Below, piece after piece: positions 36,838 through 45,144 of a stretch of DNA of 64,000 nt. Location of the stretch: contig NZ_LVYD01000001.1 in assembly GCF_002077945.1 (NCBI RefSeq), positions 248,001-312,000 on the forward strand, written 5' to 3'. Origin of the DNA: Niastella vici. Lineage in GTDB: Bacteria > Bacteroidota > Bacteroidia > Chitinophagales > Chitinophagaceae. Every line of letters begins with the position of its first letter. Within the stretch, counting starts at the first letter, position 1. Position numbers and translations under genes: made by a program. The notes under the pieces were generated by a model. That model saw nothing but the letters and a program-made list of their open reading frames with translations, did no database searches and was not told the DNA's origin.

Positions 36838-37878
36838 ATGGTACATATCGCTAACATATTGCTTCCTGATTTCCCGCTGCTTCTGGCGCCCATGGAGGAT
36901 GTGAGCGACCCGCCATTCCGTTTTGTATGCAAACAGAACGGGGCCGATCTGATGTACAGTGAATTCATTTCCAGCGAAGGGTTGATACGCGACGCCATCA
37001 AAAGCAAACAAAAGCTCGACTTTGCCGAATTTGAACGGCCCTTTGGTATTCAGATCTTTGGCGGCGATGAAGAAGCCATGGCCCTGAGTGCCAGAATTGT
37101 AGACACCGTTCAACCCGATCTGGTTGATATCAATTTTGGTTGTCCCGTTAAAAAAGTGGTAAGCAAGGGCGCCGGCGCTGCGGTATTAAAGGATGTGAAT
37201 GCCATGGTTCGCTTAACAGCAGCCGTTGTAAAATCTACTTCTTTACCGGTTACCGTTAAAACCCGGCTTGGCTGGGACGACAATAGTAAAAATATTGAGG
37301 AAGTGGCTGAACGCCTACAGGATGTTGGTATTAAAGCCCTTACCATACATGGCCGCACCCGCGCGCAACTGTATAAAGGGGAAGCCGACTGGACGTTGAT
37401 CGCAGCCGTAAAAAACAATCCCCGTATTCAGATCCCCATTTTCGGGAATGGCGATATTGATTCGCCGCAGAAAGCGCTCGACTATAAAAACCGCTTTGGT
37501 GTTGATGGGGTTATGATCGGCCGGGCAGCTATCGGCTATCCCTGGATCTTCAGGGAGATCAAACATTATTTGCAAACCGGTCAAATACTTCCGCTGCCTT
37601 CCATTGAAGAACGCGTGGAAGTTTGCCGCACACATGCCCGCAAATCGGTTGAGTGGAAAGGTGAGATATTGGGCATTCTTGAAATGCGCCGCCATTATTC
37701 CAATTACCTTAAAGGACTGCCCCATGTTAAAGAATTCCGTACCCGCCTGGTAACCGTAAAAACACTGGCAGAAGTAGATGAAATATTGAACGAGGTAAAA
37801 GAAAAATTTGCAGGCATCGTATTGGAAAGAGAGGTAATTCCTTTAAGTGAAGACCAGCTACCTGCCTGCGCATGCTAA
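36838..37878 (+). CDS. dus: tRNA-dihydrouridine synthase
   Basis: 346-residue FMN enzyme that reduces uridine to dihydrouridine in tRNA. The TIM barrel begins with LLAPMEDVSDPPFR, the catalytic Cys lies in INFGCPVKKVV (about 100), and VKTRLGWDD, LTIHGRTRAQLY, PIFGNGDI and VMIGRAAIGYPWIF are the usual flavin- and tRNA-binding motifs. DusB-like by overall pattern. Full length. Confidence 0.93.
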   Translation: MVHIANILLPDFPLLLAPMEDVSDPPFRFVCKQNGADLMYSEFISSEGLIRDAIKSKQKLDFAEFERPFGIQIFGGDEEAMALSARIVDTVQPDLVDINFGCPVKKVVSKGAGAAVLKDVNAMVRLTAAVVKSTSLPVTVKTRLGWDDNSKNIEEVAERLQDVGIKALTIHGRTRAQLYKGEADWTLIAAVKNNPRIQIPIFGNGDIDSPQKALDYKNRFGVDGVMIGRAAIGYPWIFREIKHYLQTGQILPLPSIEERVEVCRTHARKSVEWKGEILGILEMRRHYSNYLKGLPHVKEFRTRLVTVKTLAEVDEILNEVKEKFAGIVLEREVIPLSEDQLPACAC

Positions 37879-37900
37879 ACGGCACTTTAATTCTCCATAT

Positions 37901-38875
37901 ATGTTTAACCGTTATAGGTCCTGTGTAAAAAAAATGCTCAGTCCGGTAATTGCATCCATAACAATTATCGCAGCAAGCCTGGTGTTTACAGGTTGCCCAC
38001 CCCAAAAGGAGAAGAAGCGTGCTGCCGCCAATATGCTGTCGAATATTGATAGTGCTACATTAATAAATCACCTGGCGTATTTATCATCTGCCGTTATGGA
38101 AGGGCGCGAAACGGCCACCCCGGGTAATCAGCTGGCACGCGAGTATATTGTAAAAATTTTCGATTCGCTTAAGTTAGATAAGGTCGGCAATTCCTGGTTA
38201 CAACCCTTTCCTTTTGGTAATAACAACCAGCAAGGCAACAATATCATCGGGGTGGTTAAAGGAACGGTTTATGAAAAAAATTACATCGCAATAACTGCCC
38301 ATTACGATCATCTGGGCAAGCGCAACGGAGATATTTATTACGGAACCGATGATAATGCATCGGGCACTGCTGCCCTGCTGGCCATGGCCCAGTATTTCAA
38401 AAAATACCCACCCAAACACTCCCTGCTGTTTGTAGCGTTTGATGCCGAGGAAAAAGGGTTAATGGGATCAAAATATTTCGTTTCGAATAGCCCCGTTCCA
38501 ATAGGCAGCATTATGCTTAATGTGAATATGGATATGGTGAGCCGAAACGATAGCAGCGAGATCTTCGCCTCCGGCACTTCTCATTTTCCCTTTTTAAAAA
38601 GCTATGTAGATAGTATTCAGCCTTTCACGGCGGTACATATACGATTTGGGCACGACGGTGATAAACCCAGTTCGGAAGACTGGACCAATCAATCGGATCA
38701 TTTTCCCTTCTATCAAAAAAATATTCCATATCTGTATTTTGGCGTGGAAGATCATGCAGATTACCACCGCCCAGGCGATACCTTCGATAAAGTGAATAAA
38801 AGTTTCTATTATCAGGTATGTGCCATGATCACCGCAGTGGCCTCCCTGCTCGACCGCCCCGATGTAGTGCAGTAG
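37901..38875 (+). CDS. M28-family zinc metallopeptidase, lipoprotein
   Basis: About 324 residues from the ATG at 37901. The signal peptide ends in a lipobox (LVFTGC), so the enzyme is probably anchored in the envelope. M28 zinc ligands: His in ITAHYDHLG, Asp in GTDDNASG, Glu-Glu in FDAEEKGLMG, Asp in NVNMDMV and His in EDHADYHRPGDT. Likely an aminopeptidase acting on exported peptides. A start at 37847 would overlap dus and push the signal peptide inward; ATG 37934 is another option. Confidence 0.87.
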   Translation: MFNRYRSCVKKMLSPVIASITIIAASLVFTGCPPQKEKKRAAANMLSNIDSATLINHLAYLSSAVMEGRETATPGNQLAREYIVKIFDSLKLDKVGNSWLQPFPFGNNNQQGNNIIGVVKGTVYEKNYIAITAHYDHLGKRNGDIYYGTDDNASGTAALLAMAQYFKKYPPKHSLLFVAFDAEEKGLMGSKYFVSNSPVPIGSIMLNVNMDMVSRNDSSEIFASGTSHFPFLKSYVDSIQPFTAVHIRFGHDGDKPSSEDWTNQSDHFPFYQKNIPYLYFGVEDHADYHRPGDTFDKVNKSFYYQVCAMITAVASLLDRPDVVQ

Positions 38876-38966
38876 CTGTTTGCCCTGTAATATTTCAACC
38901 TGGCCCGATACTAATGTTTATAGATAAGGCATTCTTTCTTATCTTAAACATAAAATACCCTTCAAC

Positions 38967-39383
38967 ATGAATTCCCAGGAACAAAACGTACGCACGTGGG
39001 CCATGCTTTGTCATTTATCAGCCCTTGCCGGTTTAATTTTCGGTTGGCTTGGAAATATTCTGGGGCCATTAATAGTTTGGCAAATAAAGAAGAACGAGTT
39101 GCCCGAAATTGAACCTTATGGAAAAGAGGCCCTCAATTTTCAGTTAACCATTTTGATCATTAATGTAATTGCGTCCATTGCTTTTGTTGGAACCATTGGA
39201 GCGGCATTCGGTTTCCGTCATATATGGCGCAGTCCGTTTTTTCTTTTGAGCGGTGGATTTGGCCTGGGGCTCATCATCGTGATCATTAACCTGGCAGCGT
39301 TGATACTGGCTGTAGTGGCCGGATTAAAAGCCAATAACGGCGAATTCTATAAATATCCTTTTGCCATCAGGTTTATTAAATAA
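38967..39383 (+). CDS. DUF4870/Tic20-like membrane protein
   Basis: 138-residue protein with about three hydrophobic helices. The opening EQNVRTWAMLCHLSALAG and the motif PYGKEALNFQLTI mark the DUF4870 family. Function unknown. It stands alone between the peptidase and the convergent glutathione peroxidase gene. Confidence 0.85.
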   Translation: MNSQEQNVRTWAMLCHLSALAGLIFGWLGNILGPLIVWQIKKNELPEIEPYGKEALNFQLTILIINVIASIAFVGTIGAAFGFRHIWRSPFFLLSGGFGLGLIIVIINLAALILAVVAGLKANNGEFYKYPFAIRFIK

Positions 39384-39455
39384 TGCAAATGGCCAAAGGC
39401 TGAAGGCCAAAAACAGCTGCAGGCGCGAATGTGAAGCAGCCTTAGGCCTTCCGCA

Positions 39456-40049
39456 TTAAGCAGTAAGCACCGCATTTATCACGGCTGAACTCAGGGGCGA
39501 AACGGAAGGATCAAAATAATGGGTAAGCGTGCCCTGCTCATTTACCAGGTACTTTGAAAAGTTCCAGGAAGGCGATTGTTCATTCCAGCCGTTTTTCGAT
39601 TTATCAGTGAGCCATTGAAAAACATTGTTTTGATCGCCTGATGGTATAACCACACTTTTTTTGGCGAGGGGAAAGGTAACCCCGAAGTTCACCTGGCAAA
39701 ATTGGGCAATATCAGTATCACTGCCTTTTTCCTGCTCTTTAAAATCATTGGCCGGAAATGCGATGATCTGCAACTGATTGTTGAATTGTTGATATAGCTT
39801 TTGCAGGTCTTCGTACTGGTTGGTATATCCACAATTGCTGGCGGTATTTACCAGTAATAATTTTTTACCCCTGAAGGATTGCAAAGGCAGGGAATTCCCG
39901 TTGTTTAATGAAACACTAAGGTCATAAATTGACTGTGCCGGTTTAATATTTTTTGCATTCGCCAGTATTTTAGTATTCCTGCCCATCAGTTTGGTGAGGG
40001 CGATCCATACGGGGTATACTATTTTTAAAACTCTTTGCCTGCCTGTCAT
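39456..40049 (-). CDS. Glutathione peroxidase
   Basis: 197-residue thiol peroxidase that reduces hydrogen peroxide and lipid hydroperoxides, in bacteria usually with thioredoxin. The active-site Cys73 lies in NTASNCGYTNQY (Cys rather than selenocysteine); FPANDFKEQEKGSD, with the Gln position shifted, and WNFSKYLVNEQG provide the other family motifs. A roughly 35-residue N-terminal extension (KIVYPVWIALTKLMG) is longer than in the average family member and may be an amphipathic or membrane helix. Confidence 0.9.
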   Translation of the reverse strand: MTGRQRVLKIVYPVWIALTKLMGRNTKILANAKNIKPAQSIYDLSVSLNNGNSLPLQSFRGKKLLLVNTASNCGYTNQYEDLQKLYQQFNNQLQIIAFPANDFKEQEKGSDTDIAQFCQVNFGVTFPLAKKSVVIPSGDQNNVFQWLTDKSKNGWNEQSPSWNFSKYLVNEQGTLTHYFDPSVSPLSSAVINAVLTA

Positions 40050-40060
40050 AACTATTGTAT

Positions 40061-40230
40061 TATTTGTTGAACGCTATTGTCGTCAGTTACGCCTTACCTT
40101 ATTATCCATTTAAATAGTTTCAGCTTCCCTTTAAATGGCGGGTATTTGTTGAACGCCATTGTCGTCAGTTACGCCTTACCTTATTATCCATTTAAATAGT
40201 TTCAGCTTTCCTTTAAATGGCGGGTATTTG
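40061..40230. repeat. Two-copy 82-bp tandem duplication
   Basis: Copy 1 at 40061-40142 and copy 2 at 40143-40224 differ at two bases, followed by a 6-base start of a third copy. Copy 2 contains the last 16 codons and stop of the aldehyde dehydrogenase gene, so copy 1 is a downstream echo of that gene end. Confidence 0.95.
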
Positions 40231-41564
40231 ATTGCAGGATCAAACCAGGTGGGCGTTTTCATCACTGCCTTTGCATGGCTGAACAGGTTGAAGGTGTATT
40301 TTCCATGATACGCCCCCAGGCCACTGTTTCCCCGGCCACCAAATGGCAAATGATGATTGGTAAAATGCCAGCTTGAATTATTTACACATCCCCCACCAAA
40401 CGAAACAGCCTGCAACCATTCCTTTTCCCTGTTGGCATCGGCCGTATAAATATAAAACGCCAAAGGATCGGGATTGTTTTGAATAATTGCCTTTGCTTCT
40501 TCCATGGTGTTAAAAGTAAGCACCGGCAATACCGGACCAAATATTTCTTCTTTCATCAGCGGTGCATCGGGCGATACATTTTCAATGAGGGTAGGTTCTA
40601 TATACAGGCGGTTGCTATCGTGGCGGCCGCCATGTACAATAGTACCCTGCGTTAAATAGGCCGTAAGGCGCCGGAACTGTTTTTCATTGATGATCTTACC
40701 GTAATTGTAGCTTGCCGCGGGGTCATCGGTATAGAATGATACCAGCACGTTTTTTAAAGCGGCGATCAATTCATTTTTTCTCGATGCATGAACCAGCACA
40801 TAATCAGGTGCAATACACATTTGACCGGCATTGGAAAATTTGGTAACTGCTATTCGCCGCGCGGCCACCGGTATATTGGCATCGCTTTCAACCACACACG
40901 GACTTTTACCACCCAACTCCAACGTTACCGGTGTTAACTGAGCGGCCGCTAATTGATATATGCTTTTACCAACAACTGTACTACCAGTATAAAACACATG
41001 ATTAAAACGAAAATCATGCATAAGCGCAGGCACTACCTGGGCGCCATCGCCTTCCACATAGAAAATATAATCTTCCGGAAAAATTGCTTTTATTATTTCG
41101 CCCATCACTTTAGCCGTTGCCGGGGCCAGTTCTGAAGGCTTCAACACCACACAATTGCCGGCAGCAATAGCACCAACCAACGGTGTAAAGAGCAGTTGCA
41201 AAGGATAATTCCATGGGCTGATAATTAATACAACGCCCAACGGTTCATGCATAATATAGCTGCGGGAAGGAAGATTTACCAGGTTGGTTTTTACTTTTTG
41301 TGGTTTCATCCAGCTATGCAGCCTGCGCAATGCCACATTTATTTCGGTGACCACCACACCCATTTCTGTTACCCAGTTTTCCTCTGCACTTTTTTTTAGA
41401 TCACTATACAAAGCATCATATAATGATTGTTCATATTTTAATAAAGTTTCTTTCAGCAACTGCAGCTGTTGTTTACGAAACGCCAGTGCCCGGGTGGCTC
41501 CGGTTTCGTAAAAAGCCCGCAACCGTTGCAGCTTTTGCTGAGTAACATCAGAATTCATATGCAT
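40176..41564 (-). CDS. Aldehyde dehydrogenase
   Basis: 462-residue NAD(P)-dependent aldehyde dehydrogenase of the short (ALDH3/fatty aldehyde) type. The general base Glu is in TLELGGKSP (about 214), the nucleophile Cys in SNAGQMCIAPDY (about 248), and the cofactor site includes ISPWNYP and FYTGSTVVG. A hydrophobic C-terminal end is present but no full transmembrane helix. The 3' end lies inside an 82-bp tandem duplication. No operon partner; glutathione peroxidase downstream could share a role in aldehyde or peroxide stress, which is inference. Confidence 0.92.
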   Translation of the reverse strand: MHMNSDVTQQKLQRLRAFYETGATRALAFRKQQLQLLKETLLKYEQSLYDALYSDLKKSAEENWVTEMGVVVTEINVALRRLHSWMKPQKVKTNLVNLPSRSYIMHEPLGVVLIISPWNYPLQLLFTPLVGAIAAGNCVVLKPSELAPATAKVMGEIIKAIFPEDYIFYVEGDGAQVVPALMHDFRFNHVFYTGSTVVGKSIYQLAAAQLTPVTLELGGKSPCVVESDANIPVAARRIAVTKFSNAGQMCIAPDYVLVHASRKNELIAALKNVLVSFYTDDPAASYNYGKIINEKQFRRLTAYLTQGTIVHGGRHDSNRLYIEPTLIENVSPDAPLMKEEIFGPVLPVLTFNTMEEAKAIIQNNPDPLAFYIYTADANREKEWLQAVSFGGGCVNNSSWHFTNHHLPFGGRGNSGLGAYHGKYTFNLFSHAKAVMKTPTWFDPAIKYPPFKGKLKLFKWIIR

Positions 41565-41740
41565 GCTATTTGGCGGGGAAATTAATATTACAGGGTAAGT
41601 TACGTCATTTTGTAAAGCCCGCTATATCATTACCCGCCAACAGCAAGTACAGGAAGTTAAAAGAAGCAGAAGAAACAAATACAAGCGGCAATGCCCGGCA
41701 GCATATTTTGCTTTATTTCTTCTGCTTCTGTTGAGGCGCA

Positions 41741-42058
41741 CTAGGCTATATTTTGGGGTTCATCGGGTACAACCTGCAAAGTTAAATGCATTTGATTTTT
41801 CAAAATAAAACAGGCTTCTATGAGCATTTCCATTTTTTCATAAAAATAGAAATGATTGTTGCGTTCAGTAGCCTCACTTGAAATACTGCCCGGGCTCGAG
41901 ACTACTTCTACCATCCAATTCCACCATATACTACGCACATCATTTAAATGATAACATTGAAAAAATTCTTCAATGACCAGCATTGGGTTTTTACATTCTT
42001 CTTCAGTTAATCGCAGTGGTTGATTATGCCACAGCGGGTGATTATTACAGGTTCGCAT
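41741..42058 (-). CDS. Small hypothetical protein
   Basis: About 105 residues from the ATG at 42058 (RTCNNHPLWHNQPL start). Not recognised. It is rich in Trp, His, Glu and Asn, has no signal peptide or membrane segment, and carries IWWNWMVEVVSSP in the centre. The longer start at 42085 is in frame but adds little. Codon use looks like its neighbours and the frame is open throughout. It resembles short uncharacterised proteins seen in Bacteroidota, but no role can be given. Confidence 0.55.
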   Translation of the reverse strand: MRTCNNHPLWHNQPLRLTEEECKNPMLVIEEFFQCYHLNDVRSIWWNWMVEVVSSPGSISSEATERNNHFYFYEKMEMLIEACFILKNQMHLTLQVVPDEPQNIA

Positions 42059-42531
42059 AAAATGGGTTTTATATTTCAGGAACAATTAAAAGGGTACGGA
42101 TTAAACTTTGGGTAATACCCAAAATAAATAATGTAATAGCATGACAAAACAGGCATAGGATTGCATTGCAATGCATAACCAGCATAAACATAGCATAGCA
42201 TGGCTTAGCATGCCAAAGCATGCAAAGGAATACATTAACAAAAAGCCAGTGGAATGGCGCCCGCTACTTAAATCAGCATTTATTTGTAATAACCTGGCAA
42301 ATTACCCCCTGATACTTTAGTGCCAGCAAAACGAAGCATAGTGAGTTGTGTGGAATATTGTAGTTGTGTGTAAGACCCTCCTGGTGTAACGGTGATCACT
42401 ATCCCATTACCACACTAAGGTATTCATTTCTTTTGGGATGACAAATTTTTTAGCAAATTTTTTTGTACTATTTTCCAGAATTTACTGTTCTGCCCTATAT
42501 AATTAGAAAGTTTTACAAAAATGATTTTGCA
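42059..42531. other. 473-bp intergenic region with GCAT-rich repeat
   Basis: No gene supported. A segment at 42137-42225 holds about nine copies of GCAT or ATGC in under 90 bp. Further right (42378-42416) an imperfect stem around GTGTAACGG / CCATTACCAC is possible. The 3' part is T-rich and lies just past the stop of the DUF3857 gene. Confidence 0.5.
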
Positions 42532-44577
42532 TTATCGGCGTCTTCTTGTGAACCATACGGCAGCGCCAAACAGAACAACTGCTATAGCAATTACATAACC
42601 ATAATTAACGGGCTCACCTCTTTTCCCACTATCCGATAATGATTCAATAGAAGCTTTATCATTTGCTTTGCTTAATGTATATCCCAGGTTTTCATCGGCC
42701 TTTTTATAACTGGTAAAAAAGGCATCGGCCTCGCTGGGCTCCACATGGTCTTTCAGGCTTTCGTACTCGTATTTCAGTTTGAATTTCTTATAGGAAGATG
42801 CGAATTGCACCCGCATCTTAAACGCTGAACACGAAATGTTTTCCATTGATTCATGCGATGTCCATTCTTCAGGCACATTGATAGTGATCTCTTCCTGGTA
42901 TTTCGCCGGATAGTCAATGGCAAAAGGCATGGTTCGCTTTATATCTTTTGGCTTTTTTAAAATGCCATTGATCACATACGGTGAAAAGAAAGATTTATTT
43001 ACCCCTTGTTCCAGTTCCCACAAATTCTGAATGGAATAGTATTCATAAGTTATAAACTTTCCAGTAGTATCATTATCGACATACCTTAAACTGTCGGTTT
43101 CTATTTTTTCATAATAATGCGAATAATATTCGCGGAAAGTTTTTTTCAATTCCGATTTACTGCTGCTGTTGAATTGCTCGCGCATATCATCGGCATGTGA
43201 TCCTGTGTATTCGGTCTTTACGATCAACCGGGCATTGCCGCTCATATCGGGTATATCAAACTGCTCGTGCACACTTACCATGCCCTTGTTTTGTAACGGA
43301 ATGTTGGTGAGGGCTGTTGTAGTATCGCTGATAACCAGTCCGCAATGATAATTGGGATACGAGATGGCATCAATATTGCCGCGTTGATACGAAATGGTGG
43401 GGTCGAACCAGTAATACCGGCCATTATACAAAACCCGCACGGTAACATGATCGAACGAAGCCGGCCCCGGCAACCATTGCATGATGGTTTTTTTAAAGCC
43501 GGTATTGATCATTACCGGATTGGCCTCAACGCCCATGGCCCGCAGCATGGTGCAAAGCAGGTACGATTTGTCCTTGCAATCGCCAAAACGCTGGGTAAAT
43601 ATTTTTTCAGGCGTATTGGGGCGGTGCGAATTTTGTCCCATTTCAATACCCATATAGCGAACATCATCCTGTACAAAATGAAGGGCAGCCAGTATCCGTT
43701 GCTCTGTTGAAGTATTAGTGACAGTAATTTCTTTTATCTTTTTTTGTAACCCACGGGATAGTTTTCCATCGAATGGAAACAATTTCAACGCCCAGTCATT
43801 TACCTCTTTCCAGTTCTTGTATTCGCTCACCATGATCATGGGGTAAGGATCGTACCAGGTGGGCGTATGGTCCTGCTCGTGCATAGCCGGCACCTGATCG
43901 AGTTTCCATTCGTAACAGGTTTCACTGGCCAGCTTTTTCGTTTCATAAGTTACGTTGGTAAGGCTGTTCCTTATTTGAACGGTCCTTCCATCGGGCACCA
44001 ATAGCTTATAATACAAATTGTAAACAGGTACTGAAAACCCGGTTTCAAACACACCTGCAAATTTTCCTTTGAACACCGGGTTCGAGCCTTTTATGGTATA
44101 ACTGTATTCAATGATATCGCCCTTGCGAACATCTTCCAGGAAAAGCACGGCCGTCAGTGAACCATCGTATAAATGCATATTCAACTCTTCTTCCTGTTGA
44201 ATCACTTTTATTTTAGCAGGCTGCAGTTTGTTGATGGTTTCTTTACCCCGAATAATTTTTATGGAATGAAAGATCAGCTGATTGTAAGTAGGATCGAAAT
44301 TGACGCTTATTTGTGACCCATTTTGAACGCCCGATTCGGAAAGGATCCTGAAAGCGGTTTTTGTATAAATTGATTGTTGTTGTATGGAAACCTGTTTTTC
44401 CAACTCCAGGTTTATGTAACCGTTCTCTGCCTCCTCATCCATGCGGGTGTTATTGTAATCAAATGGCGGATGGGTAACCCAGGCAGGTTCGGGCTGTATC
44501 AACGGTTTACTTTGCGCATTTCCAAATAAGGGCCAAAACAGGCCGCTAAATAAAATCAGTCTTACCAGGTACTTCAT
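42532..44577 (-). CDS. DUF3857 and transglutaminase domain protein
   Basis: 681-residue exported protein. Signal peptide 1-21 (ending GNAQ), then a DUF3857 beta domain (about 45-230), and a transglutaminase-like core (about 270-400) with a plausible triad: Cys in RFGDCKDKS, His in FDHVTVR, Asp in WFDPTIS. After a further beta domain there is a C-terminal transmembrane helix (YVIAIAVVLFGAAVWFT) followed by Arg residues. Predicted to be held in the cytoplasmic membrane with the domains outside. Cysteine protease or cross-linking activity is possible but not shown. Confidence 0.88.
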   Translation of the reverse strand: MKYLVRLILFSGLFWPLFGNAQSKPLIQPEPAWVTHPPFDYNNTRMDEEAENGYINLELEKQVSIQQQSIYTKTAFRILSESGVQNGSQISVNFDPTYNQLIFHSIKIIRGKETINKLQPAKIKVIQQEEELNMHLYDGSLTAVLFLEDVRKGDIIEYSYTIKGSNPVFKGKFAGVFETGFSVPVYNLYYKLLVPDGRTVQIRNSLTNVTYETKKLASETCYEWKLDQVPAMHEQDHTPTWYDPYPMIMVSEYKNWKEVNDWALKLFPFDGKLSRGLQKKIKEITVTNTSTEQRILAALHFVQDDVRYMGIEMGQNSHRPNTPEKIFTQRFGDCKDKSYLLCTMLRAMGVEANPVMINTGFKKTIMQWLPGPASFDHVTVRVLYNGRYYWFDPTISYQRGNIDAISYPNYHCGLVISDTTTALTNIPLQNKGMVSVHEQFDIPDMSGNARLIVKTEYTGSHADDMREQFNSSSKSELKKTFREYYSHYYEKIETDSLRYVDNDTTGKFITYEYYSIQNLWELEQGVNKSFFSPYVINGILKKPKDIKRTMPFAIDYPAKYQEEITINVPEEWTSHESMENISCSAFKMRVQFASSYKKFKLKYEYESLKDHVEPSEADAFFTSYKKADENLGYTLSKANDKASIESLSDSGKRGEPVNYGYVIAIAVVLFGAAVWFTRRRR

Positions 44578-45144
44578 GTGCGGGGTTATGATCTGTCACA
44601 AAATAGAAAATTTTCCAGGTTTTTAAAAAGTCGGCGGGTTTGTCCTGAATTTATTACATGTTTTTATTTACGCGGGAAAAACCAAATTGGTTGGTTAATG
44701 AACCAAAACAGGTAGGTTCGAGCCAGGGTATTGGTTCACAATGCTTGCCATATGCTTTGTTCGGATAATGTCTGGTATTACGCCGGGTTTTCTTTTGTTT
44801 TACTTTTGACTTTGTTCGGACGTTGTTCGGAGTTGTTCGGAGCAGGTCCGAACAACTCCGAACAAGCCCCAAAGAAGATCCGAAGCCAACCCGCCTCCAT
44901 ACCGGCTCGAACCCGGGCAACACCCGAATATTTTGCTTTCAAGCTATACCGTTGTTGCCCACTTTAGCCAGCATTAGCCAATTTTAGAACTTTGTTGACC
45001 CTTTAAGAACTATCCTGACCACAATACACCTCTTTCGACCACTCACATACGCACCCTTTGATTTTTTCAGCTTTTTTTGACCTTACATTTGTATCGTGTA
45101 GTACATCAGTTCTTTGAAATGTTGGAAAATTTTAAGGCAGCATC
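44578..45144. other. 567-bp intergenic region with palindromes and phased repeats
   Basis: No gene supported. It contains an outer inverted repeat (GGTTCGAGCC at 44715-44724 and GGCTCGAACC near 44903-44912), an inner 19-bp palindrome at 44823-44865, several further TTGTTCGGA words, and a 20-bp-phased repeat at 44981-45040. An open frame of 89 codons on the minus strand is an artefact of the repeats. Confidence 0.55.
44823..44865. repeat. Perfect 19-bp palindrome of TTGTTCGGA units
   Basis: Each arm consists of two TTGTTCGGA-type words; the loop is GCAGG. Additional copies of the word lie upstream at about 44757 and 44812. It is not followed by a T-tract, so it is not a typical terminator. 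Confidence 0.9.

Noticed and set aside
44711-44730. GGTTCGAGCC resembling a tRNA T-loop (and its partner near 44903)
   Set aside because: No acceptor stem, D-arm or anticodon stem can be formed around either copy; they are arms of an inverted repeat.
44654-44923. 89-codon minus-strand frame in the palindrome region
   Set aside because: Made of the TTCGGA repeats and outer inverted repeat; no family similarity and no codon character.
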